From NCBI GenBank assembly GCA_009599575.1, contig VWND01000095.1, positions 124,001 through 188,000 of the forward strand: DNA of 64,000 nucleotides, in the 5' to 3' direction. The notes under the pieces are model-generated. The model was not told the origin of the DNA and did no database searches. It was given only the letters and a program-made list of their open reading frames with translations. This DNA is from Blumeriella jaapii (taxonomy: Eukaryota > Ascomycota > Leotiomycetes > Helotiales > Drepanopezizaceae). A program made the translations under genes and the position numbers. How positions within the stretch are numbered: the first letter of the stretch is position 1; each line of letters opens with the position of its first letter. Below are positions 10,946 through 20,637 of this stretch, piece after piece.

Positions 10946-11776
10946 ATGGCTCATGCCATGTCTGCAATGGCTTTTCCCCTCTCAACAATGGGCTATCTCA
11001 GGTCGACAATAGCTGACGACTTAACGATGGTCTATCTTCTCTCCATCCCCCGCGAGCTCCGCGATATGATTGCCGAGGCTGCCCTCACTTCCAGCACGGG
11101 CTATCTCACCCTCCGACAGACTCCCTCCATCGACTCTCCCAACTACAATTACATCCTCCATGAAGCCAGCCCCCTTTCACGCACCCAGCTGGCTCCGTTC
11201 GGCGGCCTGTCTTTCCTCCAGACCAACACCCAGCTCTACGCCGAGAGCTCGCACCTCCTCTGGAAACTCAACACCCTACTCATCTCCCCCTACGATCTCG
11301 TCAAAGCTACGCCATCTACACCAAAAGCCCTGATCGCCGCAACAACGCCCCTCCAAGTTCGGGACCCCTCGTTCCGCGCCATCCAACACCTGAACTTGCA
11401 AATCGATATCCTAAGCGTCGAGCTCTGGAACAAGCGCGCGCTCAAACACCTATTGATTCTAGCACGGCAAGGCAGTTTGAGCAGCTTGATCCTGACGCTC
11501 GTCGATCCCGAGGAGCCGGGTCTCGAGCGCGAGACGGCCAGAGTGGCGTTAGAGCAGAATTTGGAGACGTTGGAGAAGCTCGCTTCTGAGGACGGGCTGA
11601 AGAGGAGGGTGGAGCTGTGGACGGAGAGCGAGAAACACGTTGTGAAGTGTTTGGGCAGCGTGCGTGGGCTGGAGGGCGTGCTGGAGGAGGTGGGCAGGGC
11701 GTTTGGAGCGGGGGTGTGGGTTGATGGAAAGTTGAGGACGGGAATGACCGGCGAGGAAAAGAGAGGGTTGGAGTGA
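10946..11776 (+). CDS. F-box-like hypothetical protein
   Basis: The model encodes 276 aa from the ATG at 10946. The frame is open back to 10751, but that part is pyrimidine- and CA-rich like a 5' leader, so the later start is chosen. The protein carries 'LLSIPRELRDMIAEAAL' near residues 31-47, the same opening motif as the gene at 7940. 'GGLSFLQTNTQLYAESSHLLWKLNTLLI' follows, also typical of the F-box-like/2EXR group. The C-terminal half is charged and helical. No catalytic residues are evident. Its relation to the gene 2.3 kb upstream is one of shared family only; the sequences are not close duplicates. Confidence 0.65.
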   Translation: MAHAMSAMAFPLSTMGYLRSTIADDLTMVYLLSIPRELRDMIAEAALTSSTGYLTLRQTPSIDSPNYNYILHEASPLSRTQLAPFGGLSFLQTNTQLYAESSHLLWKLNTLLISPYDLVKATPSTPKALIAATTPLQVRDPSFRAIQHLNLQIDILSVELWNKRALKHLLILARQGSLSSLILTLVDPEEPGLERETARVALEQNLETLEKLASEDGLKRRVELWTESEKHVVKCLGSVRGLEGVLEEVGRAFGAGVWVDGKLRTGMTGEEKRGLE

Positions 11777-11994
11777 AGGTGCGGGTGGGAGCGGCGTTTG
11801 GTTACGTTGGTTGGCATCCGGCGTTGGATTTGAAAAGCGGGAGTTGAGGCAACGCATGGATTCTGCTTGGGATTTGTGGTCAGAATACCTAAGATGTGAA
11901 GTCAGGATAGGATTTGCGATCCAGATTGGATTCGAAGCATGTCGGATGAACCGGCACTCATGGTCACACAAGGAAGGGTATACAAATTTGCCAT

Positions 11995-13091
11995 TTACAA
12001 ACCGCCTGCAGGCGGAACATATGGATGGATCAGCATCTCACTGAAGCTCTCGAGCCTGTCCTTGCCTCTAACCTCTTCGACGAGCAGCGGCATCTTGACC
12101 ACGTTGAACTCGTCGTACAGCTCCTCGATCTGCTCCAGGTACTTCTTCTGCATTTTCCTCCGCGCATTGCACTGCTCGCACTCGCTTGTGCTCTTGGGAA
12201 ACAACAGCTGGTTGACCACGATGCAGTGCGTGTCGATCCCGTAACTCGCCAACTCCTGGATCATGCGTTCCGTCTCGTAGAGCGACAGAAACTCGGGTAT
12301 GCATACGCACACAAAGGTCGTGAGATTCTCGTCTTTGAACTGCGCATTCACCTCGCTGATGGTCTCGCGGAGACCTTCGAGCTTCTCCATCATTTCGGCG
12401 AGGTTCGCGCCATTCGGCAGGGAGCCGTTCGCGCCGAGGAGGCCGTTGAGCATGGGGCCAAACTGGGAGGATAATTGAGAGATCTTGGCGAGGGCTTTCT
12501 CCAGAACCGTGGGGAATTGGAGGAAGCGGAGGGTGTGGCCTGTAGGGGCCGTATCGAAGATGATGGTTTCGTAGGAGAGCGACTTGACCTGCTTGAGAAC
12601 TTCTGCAAAGGACATGGCTTCATCGATACCGGGGATCTAGCGTCCGTCAGCGTCTTTTGTTCTCCGTCCTGCTATCCAGTCCTCTTGGGCCGGGAGAGAA
12701 GACGCACGGCGAAGGCCAAATCCTGCATCATGCTTCCCATGCCCGCGGCCGGGCCTTCTCCCTCCTCGGCCTGGCCCATCAGCTCCTGGATGCTGCCATT
12801 CGGATCAATCTCCATGGCGCTCAGGTTGGTGAAGCCATTGATGAGACGTGCCTCCTTGCCAAACTTCTGCGAGAAGGCATCGGACAGGTTATGCGCGGGG
12901 TCGGTCGAGATGAGGAGAACGGAGCGGCGGACTTTGGCGAGTTGGATGGCGAGCGAGCAGGAGGTGGTGGTTTTGCCGACGCCGCCCTTGCCGCCCACAA
13001 AGATCCAGCGGAGGGTCTTTTGGTCGAGGATGGACTGGAGGGTCGGCTCGAGCTGGTCGTCGTCGTCGGTGTTGATGATGGCGGTCGACAT
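11995..13091 (-). CDS. GET3: GET3/ASNA1 ATPase for tail-anchored protein insertion
   Basis: The two exons are 13091-12708 and 12636-11995 (341 aa). The 71-bp intron (GTGCGT...TAG, phase 0) joins 'QDLAFA' to '[13 protein letters not shown]', exactly as the family reads. The P-loop [10 protein letters not shown] is at residues 33-42. The switch segment is '[12 protein letters not shown]' and '[16 protein letters not shown]' follows near 155. The CxxC pair at residues 281-284 (CEQC) would hold the dimer zinc. In yeast Get3 binds tail-anchored membrane proteins in the cytosol and hands them to the Get1/2 receptor at the ER. Length matches the family (about 340 aa). The start at 13091 is followed directly by the expected acidic linker. 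Confidence 0.95.
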
Positions 13092-13937
13092 GGTGTTGTG
13101 TTGTGGATGTGGTGTTGTGGTGGAGAGAGAGAGGGGGAGGTCGTGGGGGAATGTTGGTGGAGGGGGGAGGGGGGGTGAAGATTGTTGGCAGGACCAGGAG
13201 GCAGACTGTGAAGAGTGAAATAACACCAAGTCTGCGGATGTTCGTTATAGCAGAAGACCCAAGGCGACGATGAAGATCATTCGTGTTCGAGGAGTTTGTG
13301 TAGTAACTGAGTATCTCGAGAGTCGTGTTTATTTTCTTCCGCAGACCCGGGGCTGCATTTCCGACATTCAGCCGCTTTCTTACGCAGGGCACGGGCCACA
13401 ATATTTACTGCGTACTATAGGTACCTTATATAAATATGATAAACACAGAACTCGCGTACTGTACTGGCGCTCACGACCAAAACATCACAGGATTAGTACT
13501 ACCTGAGTAGTACTACATGTGGATTCGATACCTGGCAGTCAAGGGAAGTCATCACACTCTCAAGTCCAGACATTTACTCGTCTTCTGAGTACCTAGGTTC
13601 TTACGTCGGGATAGGTATTCCTATCCCTAGAACCACCTGCACACACCATGAAGCAAGGAGGGTGATGACACTCAGATGAACCCCATGCGTTGATGTACTT
13701 CCACTGAATTCCTGAACCTCATTCTTGACCCTCGACACGCCCACCATCTTACTCGTCTTGCCTCCTTCTTCCTTCCGTGTGCTCTCGGTTTTGCTTTCGC
13801 GCATTTGAACATCCATCCAGTCAACCTACAGTACCAACCCGATAACAAGCCAGCCAACCACACAAGCACACAGAACAGCCCGAAGAAGAAGAAGTCGGCT
13901 TCCCAGCTCTCTCTAGCTCCCGTCCCCTCTCTTTCTC
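13092..13937. other. GET3 upstream region with GTAC-rich cluster
   Basis: A pyrimidine/purine-skewed leader lies next to GET3. At 13405-13520 there are several GTAC/TACTGTAC-type motifs. No gene was recognised. Confidence 0.4.
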
Positions 13938-14505
13938 ATGGATCAAATCTGCCTCCGCTGCGCCCGTTACGTCGCTGCAACGCAGTCCGCCCATCATATC
14001 TGCACTTTCTCCCAAGCCAACAGCATCAAATGTGACCGCTGCCGCGCGCTAAGAACCGCGTGTGTCGCCGTATGTATTCCTACTTGCGCGCTTTGCTTCC
14101 GTAATCCCTTAGCACACCCCTACGATTGACCCCTTCGGCAAGCCTTGATGTTGACCCAAGCACGCGGATGAAAAGATCCCCAAAGACGCGCACCCGGCCG
14201 CCTTGGAGCTCCTCCAGGCGCAAAATGACTTTGTCGCCGGTATGGCGAGCGAAGATCAAGTCTGGAATCGGGCGACGGCGTTGATACACGGGATCGAGCG
14301 GGTCCGGCGGGCGGCTCGATCGGCCACCGGCGATGCCTCGTCTCCGCTCCGTCCGGCCGTCCCGGCCGTCTCGGCCCCTGCTCCTGCTCCTGCTCCTGTT
14401 ACTCGACACCAACACCGCTTGCGAAACCAAAGCCAAAACCAGAGCCAAAACCAACATCAACACCCACACCAACCCAACTCGGCTTCTTCTACGTCTTTAA
14501 TCATC
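13938..14505 (+). CDS. Cysteine-rich zinc-knuckle-like module, in frame with the following hydrolase
   Basis: Exon 1 (13938-14069) encodes 44 residues with C5-x2-C8-x13-C22-x9-C32-x2-C35-x6-C42. The second half (Cx2Cx6C) matches half of a Zn2Cys6 cluster but the first spacing does not. A 91-bp intron (GTATGT...AAG) leads in phase 0 to 14161, which reads 'ADEKIPKDAHPAALELLQAQ' and then a helical segment and a Gln/Asn/Pro-rich linker. Small fungal proteins with this 'CDRCRALRTAC' style and a helical tail are common, of unknown function. No stop separates this frame from the hydroxyisourate hydrolase start at 14506. It may be a separate protein with an unseen splice, or the N-terminus of a 322-aa fusion. 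Confidence 0.55.
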
Positions 14506-15130
14506 ATGGCCACCCCCGCCAACCCCGCCAACCCCGCCACTCCAGCCACTCCAGCCCCTGGAGTCAGACCCCCCATCACGTGCCATGTGCTCGATACCAT
14601 GACCGGCCGTCCGGCCCGCGATCTCGCCGTCAAGCTCTTCTGCTGCCATCTCCCGTCTGTCGTCTTCGACGGCACGACGAACGGGGACGGCCGCATCGCC
14701 GCGTGGAAGCACAGCGACGAGGGGCCTGAGGGCGCGTACGTGAATCAGAATGGGGGCGTGGTCGAGACCCTGAAGCGCATCATCGAGGAAAAGGGCCAAG
14801 GAGAAGGGGAACCGGGAGTTGCTCGTGAGTGAGAAAAGAAGCCGCTTCATCCGAGAGGGGTTTTTTTTTACATATGCTGATGAGAGACGCAGGACCGCTG
14901 GGGTCCAGTCTGTGGAAGCTGCAGTTCGACACAGGAGCACACTACGGCCTTGCCAACACCTTCTTTCCTGTGAGCACTCACCCAGTGCTTGTGTAATAGT
15001 TTCTACTCTTCGTCTTTCTAATCCTTCTTGGTAGCTGGTCGAGTTGACTTTCCTGGTTAAGGCGGGAGAGCATTTCCACGTCCCTCTTCTCCTTGGCCCG
15101 TACAGCTTTACAACATACAGGGGTAGTTAG
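14506..15130 (+). CDS. 5-hydroxyisourate hydrolase (transthyretin-like)
   Basis: The exons are 14506-14824, 14893-14969 and 15035-15130 (163 aa), with introns of 68 and 65 bp and phases that match. The enzyme hydrolyses 5-hydroxyisourate to OHCU in urate breakdown. Family signatures are all present: 'PPITCHVLDTMTGRPARDL' with its catalytic His, 'LWKLQFDTGAHYGLANTFFP', and the C-terminus 'PYSFTTYRGS', the YRGS tetrapeptide that marks the hydrolase rather than transthyretin. The start at 14506 has a good context and is preceded by a CA-rich leader-like stretch. The frame nevertheless remains open upstream into the cysteine-rich module. No peroxisomal targeting end is seen. Confidence 0.9.
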
Positions 15131-17014
15131 GCTGGTTCCCCATCATTTGCAGGCGGAAACTGAGAATGTGAGCCGCGCGGTCAGATGCCGGACGTCACTG
15201 GATGATTATCAGGCTTCAATGCCCAATTTTCTATTATTGACATACCCTACGCACGTTCAAGTGCCATGCTCAATCTTAGCAACAAATTGTTTTCTCTCTG
15301 CCACCACTTATCAGAACCCCATTCTCTTGAGCAAAGCCCTCTTCCTTTCACCGTCCTCCCTCTCAAAGCTCCCGTCGAGTGTCGAGGAGCCATTAGAGTA
15401 AGCTGGTTTCAGGAGGTCGTCCTTCTTCTCTGCATCTCCCTCGGTTGTCACGAGTGCCTTATCCACTCTACTTCCATCCGCATATTCTATGTTGTCGTAT
15501 CTATATCACGGGAAAGTCAGTCGAGAGACAAAGCGGAGGACCTAGGAAGAAAACGAGGAGACACGGGCAACCCGAGCACGAGCAGAAAGGCAGAACGGGC
15601 TCCCCCAATACCTACAAGCCCGATCTTTCCAGGTCTTGTTGAGTAAAGGACGAACGTTGCGAATGATGCTTGGCATGGTGCAGGAAAGAGCGCCGCGAAT
15701 GTGCGCGCGGCATGCAGGCATCCGGCGCTTCGATCGTGGCGTTCGGAGAGGTGTCAGCATCGGGATGGGGGAGAGTCGTGTTCCTGTCCTCGGACAGAGG
15801 CTCGGGAAATCCAGTACCCTTGCCGGTCGAGTTCTTCTCCTGCACAGGCGGATCTTGGACGTGGTTGGTCATGTCGGGCTCGAATGTTGCTACTCGTCGC
15901 AGGTGTTCGCGATGTTTGAAAGCGGGGGCGCGAAGATCCTTCGAATCAAAGTCTATGCAGCTCCTGGACGTCTTGGTATTTCTTTGCTATGATCCTTGAT
16001 GCGAAGCTATCTCAACGGCGGAACTGCCGAGTTGCTGGTGTGTCTTCGACGGAGCTGGCGAACAACCGACTTGCGGGTAATGGATCGCCGAAGCGGGAGA
16101 GCCTCCGAGTTGCTTGAGGTGGTACGTAAGAGCGGAAGGGTCGCGGAGTTACTTGAGCTCGATCGTAGGAGCGGAGGAAGGGCTGAGCTCCGCGTCAGCT
16201 GCTGATGAAGTTGGCTGTGCATCTTGAAAAGTGAACCAGAAACTCGGTTGCAAGGCATGGTCCAACCGCTGACAACTTTTGAACTTGCCATGACCGATTT
16301 TTCGAGCAATCTTGCCCAGCTGCGAATGACTGGTGCATCGCAGTCAAGCATAGGTACTCAGCGCTTGCTGACGCACCTCTTAAGATTCCGCAGCAGCCAA
16401 GGACGTACATCACTCACATCGATTTATTAGTATATTGAGGTGACCTTGTGAGGGATTCGGAGAGAGTAAATTGCATGAACAGGTGGAATAGAGAGCTCTG
16501 TAGGCAACGTCAACACATACTTATACACGTCCAACCTCAATCAAGCCGGAAGGCACTCCCAGACTCACTGTCAGCCTGGCACTTGCGTTAATCCCCGGCA
16601 AGCTGACGTACCGTAGTTGACAAGCCACGGATGGATTGGGAGGCTGGACTTGGAGGTGCACGTTGAACATGTATCAAGAATGCCTCACAGCATTGTAGAA
16701 GAAGAAGAAAGAGATGGATAAAGGGGGACACATCCAGGATTAGTAACCAAGCTTTTCAACAAGCTTTATGCGTGATTTTCGTAACCCCGGGCTACTATAC
16801 TTTAGCCGGCGACCGGACTGCGGGGATCTCGTGCTAGAGCTGGTGGAAAGGGACAATACCAACAACACTGCTTACCGAACGAGAACAATTTGATTACGCA
16901 CACAACAAGTGTTTGGGGTGAGGTGAAGAGCACTTCGCCAGCGAGCCTATCCTATCGGGAGTACTCGCGGCTGTCTTCAATCCATCGATTCCGCTTGGAG
17001 GTGCTAAGACAGGG
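15131..17014. other. Gene-poor stretch with a minisatellite
   Basis: No gene could be supported. Open frames at 15612-15872 (minus) and 15636-15992 (plus) have no family features. The minisatellite at 16026-16195 is listed separately. Confidence 0.4.
16026..16195. repeat. 39-bp degenerate minisatellite, about 4.3 copies
   Basis: Units start at 16026, 16065, 16104 and 16143, with a partial copy at 16182. Because 39 is divisible by three, both strands stay open. On the plus strand each unit reads roughly (A/S)ELLEVxRRSGRx. Divergence between units is high, so it is an old expansion. Confidence 0.7.
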
Positions 17015-17557
17015 TTAATCCAGCTCCATTGCGTCTACATCTTGCCCAGAATCGTCTTGACCCGCCTTTGCTCCATCCGCGATTTCTTCCAGAGACGCGG
17101 TATTCGGCGTCCAGTCCATATCGTCCACAGGCCTCTCACTGATCTCCCGGAGAGCTTCTTCTAATTTCTCCCTTGCGGCGTTCGCATCGACCGCGCTGGC
17201 TCCATCCCACTCCTTCAACTCTGCCCACAGCCGATGGAATTTCCCCTGCCTCGTTCCATCCGAGAACATGAACATCAGATCCTGGGCCTGCAACGTCATC
17301 TTCTGCATCTCGAGATTGTCGCATAAATGACGGTGCACAGCCGAGTTCCGAATTCGCACAGCGTTTGCAAGTCCTGCTTCCAGGGTGTTATTAGGGAGGG
17401 GCCTGATCGCATTCGGAGGGAGGGCGATGGGGAGGAACAATCGCCACGTAGATAGTTCCACGGCTTCGGCGCAGTCCCAGCCTTTCGAGGCGAGGACGTC
17501 AGGGACCCAACGTGAAGCGAGCTCGTAACAACTCTCCTCCAGCATACGCTCGATCAT
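17015..17557 (-). CDS. Hypothetical protein with HEPN-like RxxxxH motif
   Basis: A single exon encodes 180 aa. The N-terminal half is helical and holds 'ASKGWDCAEAVELSTWRLFL' and 'LANAVRIRNSAVHRHLCDN'. The R70-N71-x3-H75 arrangement fits the RX4-6H motif of HEPN-fold proteins. The C-terminus is acidic ('DDSGQDVDAMELD'). Related fungal proteins carrying 'IRNxAVHR' have, as far as I recall, only automatic annotation. No partner is evident; the neighbour at 17683 is on the same strand. The start is the first Met of the frame. Confidence 0.6.
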   Translation of the reverse strand: MIERMLEESCYELASRWVPDVLASKGWDCAEAVELSTWRLFLPIALPPNAIRPLPNNTLEAGLANAVRIRNSAVHRHLCDNLEMQKMTLQAQDLMFMFSDGTRQGKFHRLWAELKEWDGASAVDANAAREKLEEALREISERPVDDMDWTPNTASLEEIADGAKAGQDDSGQDVDAMELD

Positions 17558-17682
17558 GACAAGTACATAATGTTGGACTTGGTAGGGAAGGCCTAAGTCC
17601 GAAGTTTGAGGGCTGGGTTTGGGACTGTGAGGTCGGCTAGTAGTCCGGGCGGGTTGGGGGACAGACTAAACGGGGCATTGTG

Positions 17683-18165
17683 TCAGTGTGCTCTGAGAGA
17701 AGGTTCGGGATGGATGGAGGATTGAGAGGGTGGGGTCGAAAAAGAACATAATACTCTTGTCCACACCGTCCGACAAGTCGGTGTATCTTGCCTTCTGTCC
17801 TCATGCCTTGGGGCCCAAATGCTCACCGACAGTCCTTGGCCGACGCCAAGTCCAGCCACCGCAGGATCCGGACGTGAGGACGGCTCCGCGGCCTTTGTGC
17901 ACAGCGGCGTACTCGTGCTGTCTTTTGGGGCCGGCGGGGCCGGCGCCCCCAGCTGCCGTCGCGGACAGGCTCTACCCCTTCCGTTGCTACCGCTCGAGGA
18001 CGGCGGAGCATGGCACCGGAAGCACTGGGTCCGCCACTTGTAATTAGAAAAGCCGCAGGTAGCGCAGTTCCAGTCCCCGTCCCAGCTGTGAGCGCGAGAA
18101 CGCGATTCGGCGCCTCCACGTCCGGGCGCCCAAATGCTTTGCTGTAAACCGCTCCCGTCCATCAC
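17683..18165 (-). CDS. RanBP2-type zinc finger protein, small
   Basis: The frame encodes 160 aa. One RanBP2-type finger is clear: W32, C34-x2-C37, N41, C48-x2-C51. These fingers bind single-stranded RNA (ZRANB2-like) or ubiquitin. A short 'SIWAP' motif occurs twice, at residues 10-14 before the finger and 115-119 after it. The sequence between is Ser/Pro/Ala-rich. A GTGAGC donor sits exactly before the second SIWAP (about 17826), so splicing there could change the C-terminus. Upstream (18166-18240) an RD-dipeptide run (RDGRDDRDD) is open on the minus strand and could be a further exon. Role unknown, probably RNA-binding. Confidence 0.6.
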   Translation of the reverse strand: MMDGSGLQQSIWAPGRGGAESRSRAHSWDGDWNCATCGFSNYKWRTQCFRCHAPPSSSGSNGRGRACPRRQLGAPAPPAPKDSTSTPLCTKAAEPSSRPDPAVAGLGVGQGLSVSIWAPRHEDRRQDTPTCRTVWTRVLCSFSTPPSQSSIHPEPSLRAH

Positions 18166-20637
18166 CAGGCCGTTGAAACGTCGCGGTCGTCGCGGTCGTC
18201 GCGACCGTCGCGGAGTCGCCGGTGTTTGCCTCTCGAGGGATAGGCTTCAAGTCGAAATGTGATGAGCATGGTTACTCCGCAAGGCGACTGGGGAGGAGGA
18301 GCTGGTCTGGAGTCATGGCACAAACGTCGAGCTTCCGGAGGAGGTGTTTCCGTTGGCTTGGTTTGTAAAACCCACGGAGTCGGATTAACATTTCTCACCG
18401 AGCTAGGCCAAGCTGGTCTTAGGGTGGGTCGTAGCCGAGTCATGACTTTGGTTTCAAAACAACTCGCCATCACACTTCAACGTCTCGATAAGCTACGCAG
18501 TATGCGGCGATGAACTCGGGCGCTTCACCTACTTTCTCTCGGTGGAACACTTTCGCCGAAGCTCCATCAGAGAGCGGGTCTTATGCGCAGGTTTGGCTCG
18601 GGGGAGCGTTCCGACTGGGAGAACATGCTGATAGAGTTCATCCTGTGATCAAAGATGGTCATGAACCCCACTATGGTTAATTCAAAGCTTAACAGATACT
18701 GCACAGTGCTTGGAGGTCGGAACCCCGATCTCACCAAGTTGCTTCCCTCAAGCCTACGGACGGCTCCGTCCGACCCGCAGCGCTGAGTAGAAAACCAAAC
18801 AAGCACGAATAAGCAATCGACCCCAGATAGAGTTTCATGATGGATTCGAGGCAAGTCGTCCCAGGGTTGACTTGCTATGACTTGATCGTGAGGCAGCTTC
18901 TATTTTTACTCTGATCTTCCCCGAGACTCACTGGGTATTGAAGATGCCAACCCCTTGCTATACAAAGCTGAGCGATGAGTCATGCTTGCTTGCAGCATCG
19001 TAGATCAAGGGGCTGGAGGAGATCGACTGCCAAGTGTGCCTGTGTATTACTTACTTCGTGTTTAGGTGAAATAGTGTTAGTTTAATATCTGTGCGGAAAT
19101 CCTTGCTTAAATGGATACTTGGCGAGACCACTTTCGATGATTTGATAACGCCCTTGTAAATACCCTTTGTAATAAACTAACGCACAAATGTAAAATTAAC
19201 AGTATTTCCCTCAAGTACCACAAATGGAGTATCTTCTTACTTTTTACCACTCAAGCTGATTGGCAACTTACTGAAAACGTTAAGGTGATGCCCCTCACGT
19301 GGAGCCGAGGATGCGACTTAAGCTTGATCAAGCCTTCACGCAACATATACCAAGTCGGGGCTTGAAAGTGTAAATCCAACGATTTCCGGACGGGAAACCC
19401 GCGCAGACCCCCCGGAACTCAAAAGTTAATCGGCCGGATCGAAACTCCGATGCCGCGGTACGAAACCGCAAACGTTACTCGCGCCTTTCCTGCGTGGGCA
19501 CAACCTCATCCCCGACTCCGCGGTAGAGTTGACCCTGAGTCGACAGTTTCTGCACTCAAATGAATAACTCTTGCCTCTTCAATGATTGGCTGGGGCAACA
19601 GAACTGCGCCGGATGATTTAAACCTACGTCATGAGTCAAATAATACGGGGCTGTGATAGCAGACTATAGCATTGGGAGTTGAAACCGATTCTTGACGATT
19701 TCGAGTGTTTGGAAGCCCTTTGTTTCGCAAAGTCGTTACGGCTCTTACAGCGAGTACCGTTCTGGAATTGAGAGAGCAAAAGGCACAAACAGGTTCGAGG
19801 AACACGTTCTGAAATGAAACCAAAGTCATATCATCAGGCTGAAACACCATTTCCTAATTACTAACTGACACCTTTACCTACCTAGACCTATTTCGCGTAG
19901 CTACGGGGGACGACTCTCCGCTCTGTGATGCAGGCGACCCGCACGAAAAGCAACTTGCAATATGCTCTATTGGTATAGCAATGGATCTCGACTCGCAAGT
20001 ATGATATGTGCTGCAGAACACTAACCTTACCCGGTACAAGAGGCCGATGCATCCGGAAAATTTCATCCTCCGTCCCTGGTCTGGCGGTAAGTAATCAATT
20101 TTTAAGCGAGCCTAAGCAATCGGGGGTTATCGTACCTACCAAGGTGGGAGCTGTGACATTCTTGGCTCCACCCATAGCAGGGTTCGTAACCTGCACCAAC
20201 TGCGTAATGTATCAAAGTCGAATATTCATCTTGTCACCATGTCCTTGCTTCGTTTCGGTTATTTTGCTTGAGACTGGATAGTCTAGTCCGATTCTTGTGG
20301 TTGGCCCTGTCGCGCTTGCGAGAACCGGACTTTTTTGACACAGCCAGGTTGGCTTGTAGAAATTAAGCCAACCTGATGAGGAACACATTGCCCCTGAGAC
20401 GATGACTTCATTCAACTATATAAAGAGGACTCCCAATTCCTATTCTCGTTCTACAACTCCAAGAGATACTACAGCCATCTGTTCTAGACAGCTCACCGGA
20501 ACGACTTCTTTCTTTCTTTCTTGATCCTATCAACACCCGTTTTGCCAGTCTTCAATACCTCTATAATCGCCATCTGTATCTGACTCCACAAAGACCATTC
20601 TGAGAACCTGCCCCTGTTCTTCGGATCGACAAACAAA
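18166..20637. other. 2.5-kb gene-poor stretch before the glycosyltransferase
   Basis: No gene, tRNA or element was recognised. The last 240 bp hold the TATA box and pyrimidine-rich leader of the next gene. Confidence 0.4.
20417..20425 (+). promoter_or_regulatory. TATA box of the glycosyltransferase gene
   Basis: TATATAAAG lies 213 bp before the ATG and is followed by a CT-rich leader with (TTTC)n just before the start. This is a typical layout for a strongly regulated fungal gene. Confidence 0.5.

Noticed and set aside
7940..11776. The two F-box-like genes as a recent tandem duplication
   Set aside because: They share only the PREIRD/PRELRD opening and fold-type hints; the remaining sequence is unrelated by eye.
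12025..13218. Plus-strand frames across the GET3 region
   Set aside because: Shadows of GET3, whose exons have complete ATPase motifs on the minus strand.
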